Positions 1 through 6,446 of a DNA stretch of 16,521 nt are shown here, piece after piece. Position numbers and translations under genes: made by a program. Source of the DNA: Io17-Chloro-G2 sp034428715 (GTDB taxonomy: Bacteria > Chloroflexota > Dehalococcoidia > Lucifugimonadales > UBA3495); assembly GCA_034428715.1 (NCBI GenBank), contig DAOUHE010000149.1, forward strand, positions 1-16,521, in the 5' to 3' direction. Under the pieces are notes generated by a model, which was not told where the DNA came from, did no database searches, and saw nothing but the letters and a program-made list of their open reading frames with translations. How positions within the stretch are numbered: position 1 is the first letter of the stretch; each line of letters starts with the position of its first letter.

Positions 1-130
1 GATGAGACCGTCGCCGAAGCAGAAGCTCTCGAAGTTGTGACGGAAGTAGATGAGACCGTCGCCGAAGCAGAAGCTCTCGAAGTTGTGACGGAAGTAGATG
101 AGACCGTCGCCGAAGCAGAAGCTCCCGAAG
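1..130 (+). repeat. 48-bp coding tandem repeat (about 2.6 copies, cut by window edge)
   Basis: The unit beginning gatgagaccgtcgccgaagc occupies 1-48 and 49-96 identically. A third copy starts at 97 and matches to 124 before diverging. The period is a multiple of three, so each unit adds 16 acidic residues without changing frame. The window begins in the repeat, so the true copy number is unknown. Confidence 0.95.
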
Positions 131-390
131 CGGCGGCTGAAGTTGAGGAACCAACGGCAGAAGCTGCAGAAACGGCGGCTGAAGTTGCGGAACCAGTGGC
201 AGAAGCTGCAGAAACGGCGGATGAAGTAGTTGAACCAGTGGCGGAAGTACCCGAAGCCGAGGAACCCATGACCGAGGCCGCGGCTCCCGAAACTGAAGAG
301 ACCTCCGCTGAAGAGGGAACCGCAGATGTGGAAACACTCCCAGCCGAGCCGGACTCCGAGTCCGAGGACGAGGAAAATCCCCAGGGGTAG
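1..390 (+). CDS. Acidic repeat C-terminal tail, probably of ribosomal protein S6 (5' partial)
   Basis: The reading frame is open from base 1 to the TAG at 388-390, so the true start lies outside the window. The visible 129 residues are almost only Glu, Ala, Val, Thr, Pro and Asp. They are built from 16-residue repeats (ETVAEAEALEVVTEVD type) and then 14-residue repeats (AEPVAEAAETADEV type), ending in an Asp/Glu-rich segment. No folded domain is visible. The stop is 10 nt before ssb, and ssb is followed by rpsR. The usual order rpsF-ssb-rpsR therefore makes this the C-terminal extension of ribosomal protein S6, which would act in the small-subunit platform next to S18. The S6 identity rests only on synteny. 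It could instead be an unrelated acidic protein. An internal GTG at 37 lies inside the repeat and is unlikely to be the real start. Confidence 0.6.
   Translation, partial: DETVAEAEALEVVTEVDETVAEAEALEVVTEVDETVAEAEAPEAAAEVEEPTAEAAETAAEVAEPVAEAAETADEVVEPVAEVPEAEEPMTEAAAPETEETSAEEGTADVETLPAEPDSESEDEENPQG
132..247 (+). repeat. 42-bp degenerate coding tandem repeat (about 2.8 copies)
   Basis: Copies begin at 132, 174 and 216 with a period of 42 bp (14 codons). The shared core is ggcggctgaagttg followed by ggaacca and gcagaagctgcagaaac. Several substitutions separate the copies, so this array looks older than the near-identical 48-bp array upstream in the same acidic tail. Confidence 0.85.
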
Positions 391-400
391 GGAGGCGTAG

Positions 401-823
401 ATGAACAAGATCATAGTCATCGGCAACCTAGGAAGGGATCCGGAGATGCGCTACACACCTAACGGACAGGCGGTCACTTCCTTCTCGGTGGCATCCAATC
501 GTAAATACACCACCTCCACCGGGGAACGGCGGGAAGAGACTGAATGGTTCAACGTCAGCGCGTGGGGCAAACTGGGCGAAACGTGCAACCAGTGGTTGAC
601 TAAGGGAAGCCAAGTCTACGTTGAGGGTAGGCTTAGCAGCCGGTCCTACGAGGGGCGGGATGGCCAAACCCGCTTCGTGAACGAAATCAATCTTACCGAC
701 GTCCAGTTCCTTGGCCGGGCTCAGGGAACGGGCGGCGAGGATAGCCCCTACGGTTTTGATGGAGGGGATGGCGGTCCCGGGGAAAGCCCCCCCATGGACG
801 AAGTGGACGACCTCCCTTTTTAA
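401..823 (+). CDS. ssb: Single-stranded DNA-binding protein
   Basis: 140 residues. Binds single-stranded DNA during replication, recombination and repair, normally as a tetramer. The N-terminal 108 or so residues form the OB fold, with the typical opening MNKIIVIGNLGRDPEMRYTP, the segment EWFNVSAWGKL and the segment GSQVYVEGRLSSRSYEGRDG. A Gly/Asp-rich linker follows. The chain ends in DEVDDLPF, the acidic tip that recruits partner proteins. Length is slightly under the usual 150-180 because the linker is short. The start ATG at 401 has GGGAGG at 390-395 (5-nt spacing), overlapping the end of the upstream gene. It sits between the putative S6 gene and rpsR, the standard cluster, which supports co-transcription with ribosomal genes. 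Confidence 0.97.
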   Translation: MNKIIVIGNLGRDPEMRYTPNGQAVTSFSVASNRKYTTSTGERREETEWFNVSAWGKLGETCNQWLTKGSQVYVEGRLSSRSYEGRDGQTRFVNEINLTDVQFLGRAQGTGGEDSPYGFDGGDGGPGESPPMDEVDDLPF

Positions 824-840
824 GACACTAATCGCGGCCT

Positions 841-870
841 GCCGGATCAAGGATCCGGCGCCGAATTCGG
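841..870 (+). promoter_or_regulatory. Palindromic hairpin and second palindrome in the rpsR leader
   Basis: Between the ssb stop and the rpsR ATG, GCCGGATC (841-848) and GATCCGGC (852-859) form a perfect 8-bp stem with a 3-nt loop. A second palindrome, CCGAATTCGG (861-870), follows at once and runs into the GGAGGA (869-874) that serves as the rpsR ribosome binding site. This arrangement could limit rpsR translation or separate it from ssb. There is no T-run, so it is not a standard intrinsic terminator. Its regulatory role is inference. Confidence 0.5.
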
Positions 871-885
871 AGGAATACCAGGGAA

Positions 886-1218
886 ATGACGACACCACCA
901 TCGCCACCACGAGGACCCGGCGGCCGGCCACCACCCCGAGGCGGTGGAGGCCGTTTCGGTGGACGGGGCAGAGGCAGGTTCGCGCCCCGGCGGCGGGTTT
1001 GCTCATTCTGCGTCGAGCATGTCAAAACCATAGATTATAAAGACATCGACCGCATCCGGCGGTTCATATCAGACCGGGCAAAGATAGAGCCCCGCCGCCG
1101 ATCGGGAGTTTGCGGCAAGCACCAGCGCGCCCTGCGCTTGGCGATTCAACGCGCCCGGCATTTGGCCCTGCTTCCATTTGTGCCGTACCAAGCGGGTACC
1201 CCGGGAATTCGCCGCTGA
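886..1218 (+). CDS. rpsR: Ribosomal protein S18 with Arg/Gly/Pro-rich N-terminal extension
   Basis: 110 residues, against about 75-90 for typical S18. S18 binds S6 and the central domain of 16S rRNA. The S18 fold begins near residue 37 (RVCSFC) and includes DYKDIDRIRRFISDRAKI and CGKHQRALRLAIQRARHLALLPF. Cys39, Cys42, Cys76 and His79 look like an intact zinc site, as in zinc-containing S18 forms. Residues 1-36 are an added, strongly basic and flexible segment rich in PPR and RGG-like motifs. The start ATG at 886 has GGAGGA at 869-874 (11-nt spacing) and agggaa directly upstream. It is the third gene of the presumed rpsF-ssb-rpsR cluster. The extension is the odd part; the S18 identity is secure. 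Confidence 0.96.
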   Translation: MTTPPSPPRGPGGRPPPRGGGGRFGGRGRGRFAPRRRVCSFCVEHVKTIDYKDIDRIRRFISDRAKIEPRRRSGVCGKHQRALRLAIQRARHLALLPFVPYQAGTPGIRR

Positions 1219-1232
1219 GGGATCAATACCTA

Positions 1233-1298
1233 GGGTAACCGGCATTGCCAGGCACGTTTGCCAGATACCAAGTCAAGTAGCTTGGCAGGCCGGTTCCC
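1233..1298 (+). other. Structured RNA element in the rpsR to foldase spacer
   Basis: The 125-bp spacer holds a branched inverted-repeat structure. GGG-t-AACCGGC (1233-1243) pairs with GCCGGTT-CCC (1289-1298), with one bulged base. TGCCA (1246-1250) can pair with TGGCA (1283-1287). GGCA-cgtt-TGCC (1251-1262) makes an inner hairpin, and CCAAG/CTTGG (1268-1285) is an alternative that competes with the middle helix. No T-run follows, so a simple terminator is unlikely. It may be a leader for the downstream gene or an RNA processing site. The function is unknown. Confidence 0.45.
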
Positions 1299-1343
1299 CG
1301 GGAAACTCAGACTCTTCCACATCAACCTCCTCGAGGATTGGAT

Positions 1344-2483
1344 ATGGCCTTCCCCTGGAACCGCCGAGACCCTTCACCCGGAATACTTCCCCAAGAACGG
1401 CGGCGCCGCAGCCGAAACCGGCGTGACCGTCGAGAAGAAGCAGTTAGGGAAAGCGCCAAGTTGTCTCAAGAGAAAAAGCACCAACGGCTGGTGTGGGCGA
1501 TTGGCTCCGCCTTGATCTTGATAATCGCTGGTGTGGTGGCCGCTGGGTTTTACCAGCAGTTTTACCATCCGCCCAGGGTCTGGGCAGGCAACGTTCGGGA
1601 CGTCGAATTCACCATGGGTGATCTGGTGGAGCGAATACGGGTCTTACAGGGTCTGACAGGCCAGGTTGACCTGAGCATAGTCCCGTTCGAGTATCTACAG
1701 AATCAACTGATCGCGGAGATTCTGCGGCAAGCATCTCCCGGCATGGGCATCAACATCACCGCGGAAGACTTAGACGAGGCGTTGCGGGACCAGTTTTTGC
1801 CCCGAGCAGCCGCCGGTGATGAGGTCGCTCCTGGGCAACTTGACGAGGAGTTCCGGCAAAGTTACAGCGCTTATTTAACCCGCACCGGTTTATCCGACGA
1901 AGAGTACCGGGTGATATTGGAAGAACAGATCGCTCAGTTCCAACTTCGCACTATTCTAGCGGCGTCGATAGCGGCGGCCGGGGAACAGGTGGAGGTTGAG
2001 TGGATTAGGCTGGAGCCAACCGGTACAGTGATTCCGGCTGAGGTTAGAAGCAGGCTTGACATCGAAGAATTCGGCGCAGTTGCAGCGGAAGTGGGAACAC
2101 CGGACGGGTTTGCGGGCCCTTCAGGGTACGTGGGCTGGGTGCCCCGGGGGGCTTTCCCAGACCTGGACGAGGTCATGTTTGGCGACGAAGAAAGTGAAGT
2201 AGAGCCTTTGGCGGTTGGCGATATCAGCCCTCCGTTTTCTACCTTCGAAGGTATTTACATCATCCATAAACTCTCGCCGGCGGAAGACCGGGAGATATCA
2301 GATCGAATGCGCAGTAAACTTCTATCACAGGTGACCCGGCAATGGGAACTAGACCAGTTGGCCACAGGTTCTCAAGAGGGTTGGCTGAAAATGAACTTTA
2401 ACAGCAAATGGTACGCCTGGGTGGCGGAGCAAGTTAAAATCAGCGCTCCCCGTACCCCCCAAGGGCGACAAGGATCTAGGTAA
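1344..2483 (+). CDS. Membrane-anchored SurA/parvulin-like peptidyl-prolyl isomerase
   Basis: 379 residues from the ATG at 1344, preceded by GAGGA at 1333-1337. A TTG two codons earlier is possible but less well spaced. Residues 17-48 are a very basic cytoplasmic segment and 49-70 a single hydrophobic anchor, so the rest is expected outside the membrane. Residues 85-215 look like the helical SurA N-terminal chaperone region. Residues 218-312 resemble a parvulin (PpiC) domain, with EVEWIRLEPTG at its start, GYVGWVPRGAFPDLDEVMF and then VGDISPPFSTFEGIYIIHKL. Proteins of this type assist folding of secreted proteins. The usual 'RARHIL' strand is degenerate, so isomerase activity is uncertain and a chaperone role is possible. 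The stop is 7 nt before hom. Confidence 0.8.
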   Translation: MAFPWNRRDPSPGILPQERRRRSRNRRDRREEAVRESAKLSQEKKHQRLVWAIGSALILIIAGVVAAGFYQQFYHPPRVWAGNVRDVEFTMGDLVERIRVLQGLTGQVDLSIVPFEYLQNQLIAEILRQASPGMGINITAEDLDEALRDQFLPRAAAGDEVAPGQLDEEFRQSYSAYLTRTGLSDEEYRVILEEQIAQFQLRTILAASIAAAGEQVEVEWIRLEPTGTVIPAEVRSRLDIEEFGAVAAEVGTPDGFAGPSGYVGWVPRGAFPDLDEVMFGDEESEVEPLAVGDISPPFSTFEGIYIIHKLSPAEDREISDRMRSKLLSQVTRQWELDQLATGSQEGWLKMNFNSKWYAWVAEQVKISAPRTPQGRQGSR

Positions 2484-2490
2484 CCGAGCT

Positions 2491-3789
2491 TTGGCCTCCG
2501 CCGCTAAAATCAACGTCGGTTTGATGGGGTTGGGTTCCGTTGGTGGTGGAGTTGCGGCTACGCTGTTGGCCAAGCCTGACACGATATCGGAAAAAATAGG
2601 TCTGCCCATAGGGCTCAAGAAGATTCTGGTGCGAGACTCAGGCAAAACCAGAGATCCCGCGGTTCCCCAAGAATTATTGACCACCAACCCGGAAGATATC
2701 CTGGATGACGATGATATCCAGGTCGTTGTGGAGGTTATCGGCGGGGTTGACCCGGCCTGCGGTTACCTGAAACGCGCCCTTTCGGCGGGCAAACACGTCG
2801 TTACAGCCAACAAAGAGGTTATGGCGCAGTCAGGGCCGGAGCTGTTCCGGCTGGCCGAGAAAAACCGAGTGAATCTGCTGTTCGAGGCTAGTGTCGCCGG
2901 TGGGATTCCCATCGTCGGCTGCTTGATGAACGAACTCCTGGCTAACGACGTCTTTTCCATCCGCGGCATCATCAACGGCACCACCAACTACATACTTACC
3001 CGCATGGCCCACCAGAACACCGGTTTCCAGCAGGCTCTGAAAGAAGCTCAAGACCTGGGCTACGCCGAGTCGGACCCCACCAACGACGTAGAGGGTATCG
3101 ACGCCGTTTATAAGCTATCAATCCTTTCGTCTCTGGCCTACCACCATAGGGTTTCGCCCCAGGATATATACCGCGAGGGTATATCATCTTTGGAGGCCAA
3201 CGATTTTAGGTATGCCAATGAATTAGGCTATGCCATCAAGTCTTTGGCCATCGCAAATCTAAAAGGTGAATCTATTCAGGCGCGCGTATATCCAACCCTG
3301 ATACCTTTGGACCACATGCTGGCCAAGGTAGATGGTGTTTATAACGCGGTGGAAGTGGAAGGCAACCTGTGCGGTAAAGTGCTGTTCCATGGCATGGGCG
3401 CGGGCCGGGAGCCCACCACCAGCGCCGTAGTGGGAGATTTGATCGAGATCGCCCGCCGAATCGGTGTGCAAGGGGCACCGTCGCCCATGGTCCAGAACGG
3501 ACGGCCGTTGACCATCACGCCCATCGACGATTTGGAGACCCGGTATTACCTTAGGTTGACCGTTGCCGACCGGCCCGGGGTCTTGGCCCAGATCTCTAAG
3601 ATCCTGGGCGATGGAGGCATCAGCCTTGCGTCGGTGATACAGAAGGACAGCGATCCCGCTAATCAAACGGCAGAATTGGTCATCACCACCCATCCAGCCC
3701 GAGAGGCCTCGGTGCAGAGATCGCTGCGGCAGGTTTCGGGTCTAGAAGTGGTGACCAGCATAAACAACATTCTGCGGATCGAAGGTTAG
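2491..3789 (+). CDS. hom: Homoserine dehydrogenase with C-terminal ACT domain
   Basis: 432 residues, the usual length for the stand-alone ACT-containing enzyme. It reduces aspartate semialdehyde to homoserine with NAD(P)H, the branch point to threonine, methionine and isoleucine. The Rossmann motif GLGSVG is at 13-18. VTANKEV (104-110), GGIPIV with GIINGTTNYIL (137-169) and YAESDPTNDVEGIDAVYKL (191-209) are the family's catalytic and substrate-binding blocks. Residues 351-432 form an ACT domain (RYYLRLTVADRPGVLAQIS), which typically senses threonine, so feedback inhibition is likely. The TTG start at 2491 is preferred because the next in-frame ATG falls inside the nucleotide-binding motif. 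It lies 7 nt after the foldase gene and 38 nt before thrC, an obvious functional pair. Confidence 0.97.
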   Translation: MASAAKINVGLMGLGSVGGGVAATLLAKPDTISEKIGLPIGLKKILVRDSGKTRDPAVPQELLTTNPEDILDDDDIQVVVEVIGGVDPACGYLKRALSAGKHVVTANKEVMAQSGPELFRLAEKNRVNLLFEASVAGGIPIVGCLMNELLANDVFSIRGIINGTTNYILTRMAHQNTGFQQALKEAQDLGYAESDPTNDVEGIDAVYKLSILSSLAYHHRVSPQDIYREGISSLEANDFRYANELGYAIKSLAIANLKGESIQARVYPTLIPLDHMLAKVDGVYNAVEVEGNLCGKVLFHGMGAGREPTTSAVVGDLIEIARRIGVQGAPSPMVQNGRPLTITPIDDLETRYYLRLTVADRPGVLAQISKILGDGGISLASVIQKDSDPANQTAELVITTHPAREASVQRSLRQVSGLEVVTSINNILRIEG

Positions 3790-3827
3790 TTTGGCCTGGG
3801 CTAGAAGTTCATCTTAGCGAGAGGCGG

Positions 3828-4883
3828 ATGGGTGTAGGAGTTTTACGCAGGTATAAGGATTTCCTGCCGCTGACAGACGCCACGCCTTTGCTCACTTTGG
3901 GTGAGGGTGAGACACCGTTGGTCAAATCCAACCGGCTGGGCAAAGAATTGGGCTGTGGCGAGCTCTATTTCAAACTGGAAGGATGCAACCCCTCAGGCTC
4001 GTTCAAAGACCGGGGCATGGTGGTGGCATTCGCCAAGGCCTTGGAGAGCAATAGCAGAGCGGTGATGTGCGCCTCCACGGGAAACACCAGCGCCTCGGCC
4101 GCCGCCTACGGCGCCTATTGCGATCTTCCAGCCATCGTTCTCATACCCAAAGGTGAAGTGGCCATGGGCAAGCTGGCCCAGACATTGTCCTACGGAGCGA
4201 CCATCATCATGGTCAACGGCAACTTTGACGTCGCCCTTGAATTGGTGCGGGACTTCACATACAAGCACGAAGTCACCCTGGTGAACTCGGTCAACCCTGA
4301 CCGCATCCAAGGCCAGAAAACAGCGGCTTTTGAAGTGGTTGACGATTTAGGCGAAGCGCCCGATTATCTATTCATCCCCGTGGGTAACGCAGGTAATATC
4401 GTCGCCTACTGGGAGGGTTTTCAGGAATACCATGCGGCGGGCCGCAGCCATAGGTTGCCCCACATGATGGGTTTCCAAGCCGCGGGCGCAGCCCCCATCG
4501 TCAACGGGGCGCCGGTGTTGAATCCCCAGACCATCGCCTCGGCTATCCGTATAGGAAATCCAGCCAGCTGGCAAGGGGCCCTAGATGCTAGGGACGGCTC
4601 TGGCGGCGTGATCGACGCGGTGACCGACGACGAGATACTGGACGCTTACCGGATCATGGCCTCTAAAGAAGGTATCTTCTGTGAGCCGGCGTCGGCGGCA
4701 TCGGTGGCCGGGCTCATCAAATTACACCATGGCGGCTTGGACTTGGCTGGACGCACGGTGGTGTGCATAATCACCGGCAATGGGCTGAAAGACCCCGACC
4801 TGGCCGTTACCAGCGCCGTGAACCATCCCATAGAGGTGGAGCCCACCATGGAAGCCCTGGAAAACATAGGCTTGGCCGGGTAG
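3828..4883 (+). CDS. thrC: Threonine synthase
   Basis: 351 residues, matching the short (about 350 aa) bacterial and archaeal class. This PLP enzyme converts O-phosphohomoserine to threonine and phosphate in the cytoplasm. Lys60 in NPSGSFKDRGM is the PLP-binding lysine. STGNTSASAAAYG (from residue 83) and PVGNAGN, which cradles the PLP phosphate, are clear. The C-terminal part has EGIFCEPASAASVAGL and the ITGNGLKDP block. The ATG at 3828 has a purine-rich gagaggcgg just upstream. It follows hom by 38 nt and precedes folE by 2 nt, so it sits in a hom-thrC-folE operon. No thrB (homoserine kinase) lies nearby, so the phosphorylating enzyme must be encoded elsewhere. Confidence 0.97.
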   Translation: MGVGVLRRYKDFLPLTDATPLLTLGEGETPLVKSNRLGKELGCGELYFKLEGCNPSGSFKDRGMVVAFAKALESNSRAVMCASTGNTSASAAAYGAYCDLPAIVLIPKGEVAMGKLAQTLSYGATIIMVNGNFDVALELVRDFTYKHEVTLVNSVNPDRIQGQKTAAFEVVDDLGEAPDYLFIPVGNAGNIVAYWEGFQEYHAAGRSHRLPHMMGFQAAGAAPIVNGAPVLNPQTIASAIRIGNPASWQGALDARDGSGGVIDAVTDDEILDAYRIMASKEGIFCEPASAASVAGLIKLHHGGLDLAGRTVVCIITGNGLKDPDLAVTSAVNHPIEVEPTMEALENIGLAG

Positions 4884-4885
4884 CC

Positions 4886-5464
4886 ATGACGCTGAAGGGG
4901 AAGGTCATACAGGATAACCTGATACGCGAAGCCGTGGCCTCGATTTTGATGGCCATTGGAGAGGACCCGGAACGAGAAGGCCTGCGCGACACGCCAAAAC
5001 GGGTTGCCGAGATGTACGCCGAGATTTTCAGCGGCATCGGTTCGGACCCGCAGGAAGCGATAGACGCGATCTTTGATGCCGGCCACAGCGACCCGGTGGT
5101 CCTGCGGGATGTGCCATTTCATTCTATTTGCGAACATCATATGTTGCCGTTTTTCGGCAAGGCTCAATTGGGCTATGTACCTAACGGAAAGATTGCGGGG
5201 TTGAGCAAGTTGGCTCGCACGCTAGACTTGGCCTCCCGCAGGCTGCAAGTGCAGGAAAGGCTGACGGGCCAGGTGGCGGATTCGATCTTCAGCGCCCTGA
5301 GCCCCCGGGGCGTGGTGGTAGAGTTGGAAGCCGAGCACCTTTGTATGTCCATGCGGGGCGTGGAAAATCCCGGAAGCCGGGTGGTCACCACCGCTGTTAG
5401 GGGCAAATTTGACGGAGCTCCCTTGGATGCCCAAGGGTTGTTGGCGATAATGAGGCGAAATTAG
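4886..5464 (+). CDS. folE: GTP cyclohydrolase I
   Basis: 192 residues from the ATG at 4886, 2 nt after the thrC stop. The frame stays open back to 4763 inside thrC, but the family N-terminus fits this ATG. The enzyme converts GTP to 7,8-dihydroneopterin triphosphate, the first step of tetrahydrofolate synthesis. The zinc ligands are Cys82 and His85 (in ICEHHMLPF) and Cys153 (in EHLCMSMRGV). The 71-residue spacing between the cysteines equals that of the E. coli enzyme. DTPKRVAEMYAEIFSG and GLSKLARTLDLASRRLQVQE are further conserved blocks. All expected active-site residues are present. Coupling to thrC by near-abutting codons suggests co-translation. Folate and threonine genes together may simply reflect general anabolism. 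Confidence 0.97.
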   Translation: MTLKGKVIQDNLIREAVASILMAIGEDPEREGLRDTPKRVAEMYAEIFSGIGSDPQEAIDAIFDAGHSDPVVLRDVPFHSICEHHMLPFFGKAQLGYVPNGKIAGLSKLARTLDLASRRLQVQERLTGQVADSIFSALSPRGVVVELEAEHLCMSMRGVENPGSRVVTTAVRGKFDGAPLDAQGLLAIMRRN

Positions 5465-5465
5465 C

Positions 5466-6446
5466 TTGATTCAATCGACACCCCTTACTTCTTTCACCCA
5501 GATAGTCGATGAATGGGAAACGGCATTATCAAATTCCCCGGTGAACAGTTTGTTCCTCACGCCTCAATGGCAGGAAGTCTGGTGGGAAACATTTGGCGAC
5601 GGCCACAGCATGGCGGGTTTTTACCTGACGGAGGCCGATGAGGTGACCGCCATTGCTCCCCTGACCCGCACAGGGGACACGCTTTCTCTGGTGGGAAATC
5701 AGGACACCGTGGACTACAACGACTTCCTAGTGACGCCGGGCCATGAAGCTGCGTTGTACGACGCCGTTTTGGGCCATATGGAAGAGCTGAAGTGCCATAC
5801 ATTGACCTTGGCTTCTCTGAAAGAGGCATCGCCCACATTGGAGTACCTTCCGGGCATGGCGCGGCAGCGGGGATTCTCCGTGGAGATCGAAAGAGAAGAC
5901 GTGGCTTCCGGAGTAGTCATCCCGGAAACGTGGGAAGATTATTTGTCCGGCCTTTCCAGGAAGGACCGCCACGAGCTCCGGAGGAAGTTCCGGCGGCTTG
6001 AAGCCATGCCAGACTGGAGTTGGTATTCCTTGACCGGCCAAGAGCAGGTGGCCGAACGTTTAGGTGACTTCATAGAACTGATGCGCCTGAGCAAAACGGA
6101 CAAGGACGAGTGGATGACTTCGGAACGGGAGCAGTTCTTCCAGCGGATCACCCAGCGCATGGCACAGGATGACCGGCTGCGGCTCTATTTTTTGGAGATG
6201 GAAGGGCAGACGGTGGCCACCAGTCTATGCTTCGACTACGACTCGTCGCGCTTGTTGTACAATAGCGGCTACAATCCCGAGTATAGCTATTACAGCGTGG
6301 GGCTGTTGTTGGACGCCCTGTGTCTGCGCGAGGCCATCGAACAGAATATGGAATACTTTGATTTCCTTCGAGGCGACGAGCCTTACAAAGCCCACTTAGG
6401 AGGCAAACAACACGTCCTTTATCAGATGGTGGTAAAACGAAGTTGA
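5466..6446 (+). CDS. BioF2/CelD-like GNAT-fold acyltransferase (FemAB-related)
   Basis: 326 residues. The fold is the Acetyltransf_6 (BioF2-like/CelD-BcsL) type, related to the FemAB aminoacyl or acyl transferases of envelope biosynthesis. The first half (residues 12-140) carries a typical opening with LFLTPQWQEVWWETFG. The second half has the family's LSRKDRHELRRKFRRLE segment, a long helix with LRLSKTD-like sequence, and the C-terminal NMEYFDFLRGDEPYKAHLG. The substrate cannot be told. The TTG at 5466 begins one base after the folE stop, with GAGG at 5452-5455. The next Met is residue 48, too late for this fold. It ends in a 4-nt TTGA overlap with the glycosyltransferase, so the two are probably co-translated and may modify the same envelope or small-molecule target. 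Confidence 0.85.
   Translation: MIQSTPLTSFTQIVDEWETALSNSPVNSLFLTPQWQEVWWETFGDGHSMAGFYLTEADEVTAIAPLTRTGDTLSLVGNQDTVDYNDFLVTPGHEAALYDAVLGHMEELKCHTLTLASLKEASPTLEYLPGMARQRGFSVEIEREDVASGVVIPETWEDYLSGLSRKDRHELRRKFRRLEAMPDWSWYSLTGQEQVAERLGDFIELMRLSKTDKDEWMTSEREQFFQRITQRMAQDDRLRLYFLEMEGQTVATSLCFDYDSSRLLYNSGYNPEYSYYSVGLLLDALCLREAIEQNMEYFDFLRGDEPYKAHLGGKQHVLYQMVVKRS

Noticed and set aside
1..247. Possible CRISPR or plasmid iterons at the left end
   Set aside because: The repeats have periods of 48 and 42 bp with no spacers, keep one reading frame and lead straight into an ordinary stop before ssb.
428..1006. Long minus-strand open frame across ssb and rpsR
   Set aside because: It lies opposite two clear genes, ssb and rpsR, and has no recognisable domain. 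It is a shadow frame.
4763..4885. Upstream extension of folE starting inside thrC
   Set aside because: It would overlap thrC by about 120 nt, adds low-similarity Arg/Gly-rich sequence, and the ATG at 4886 fits the family N-terminus.
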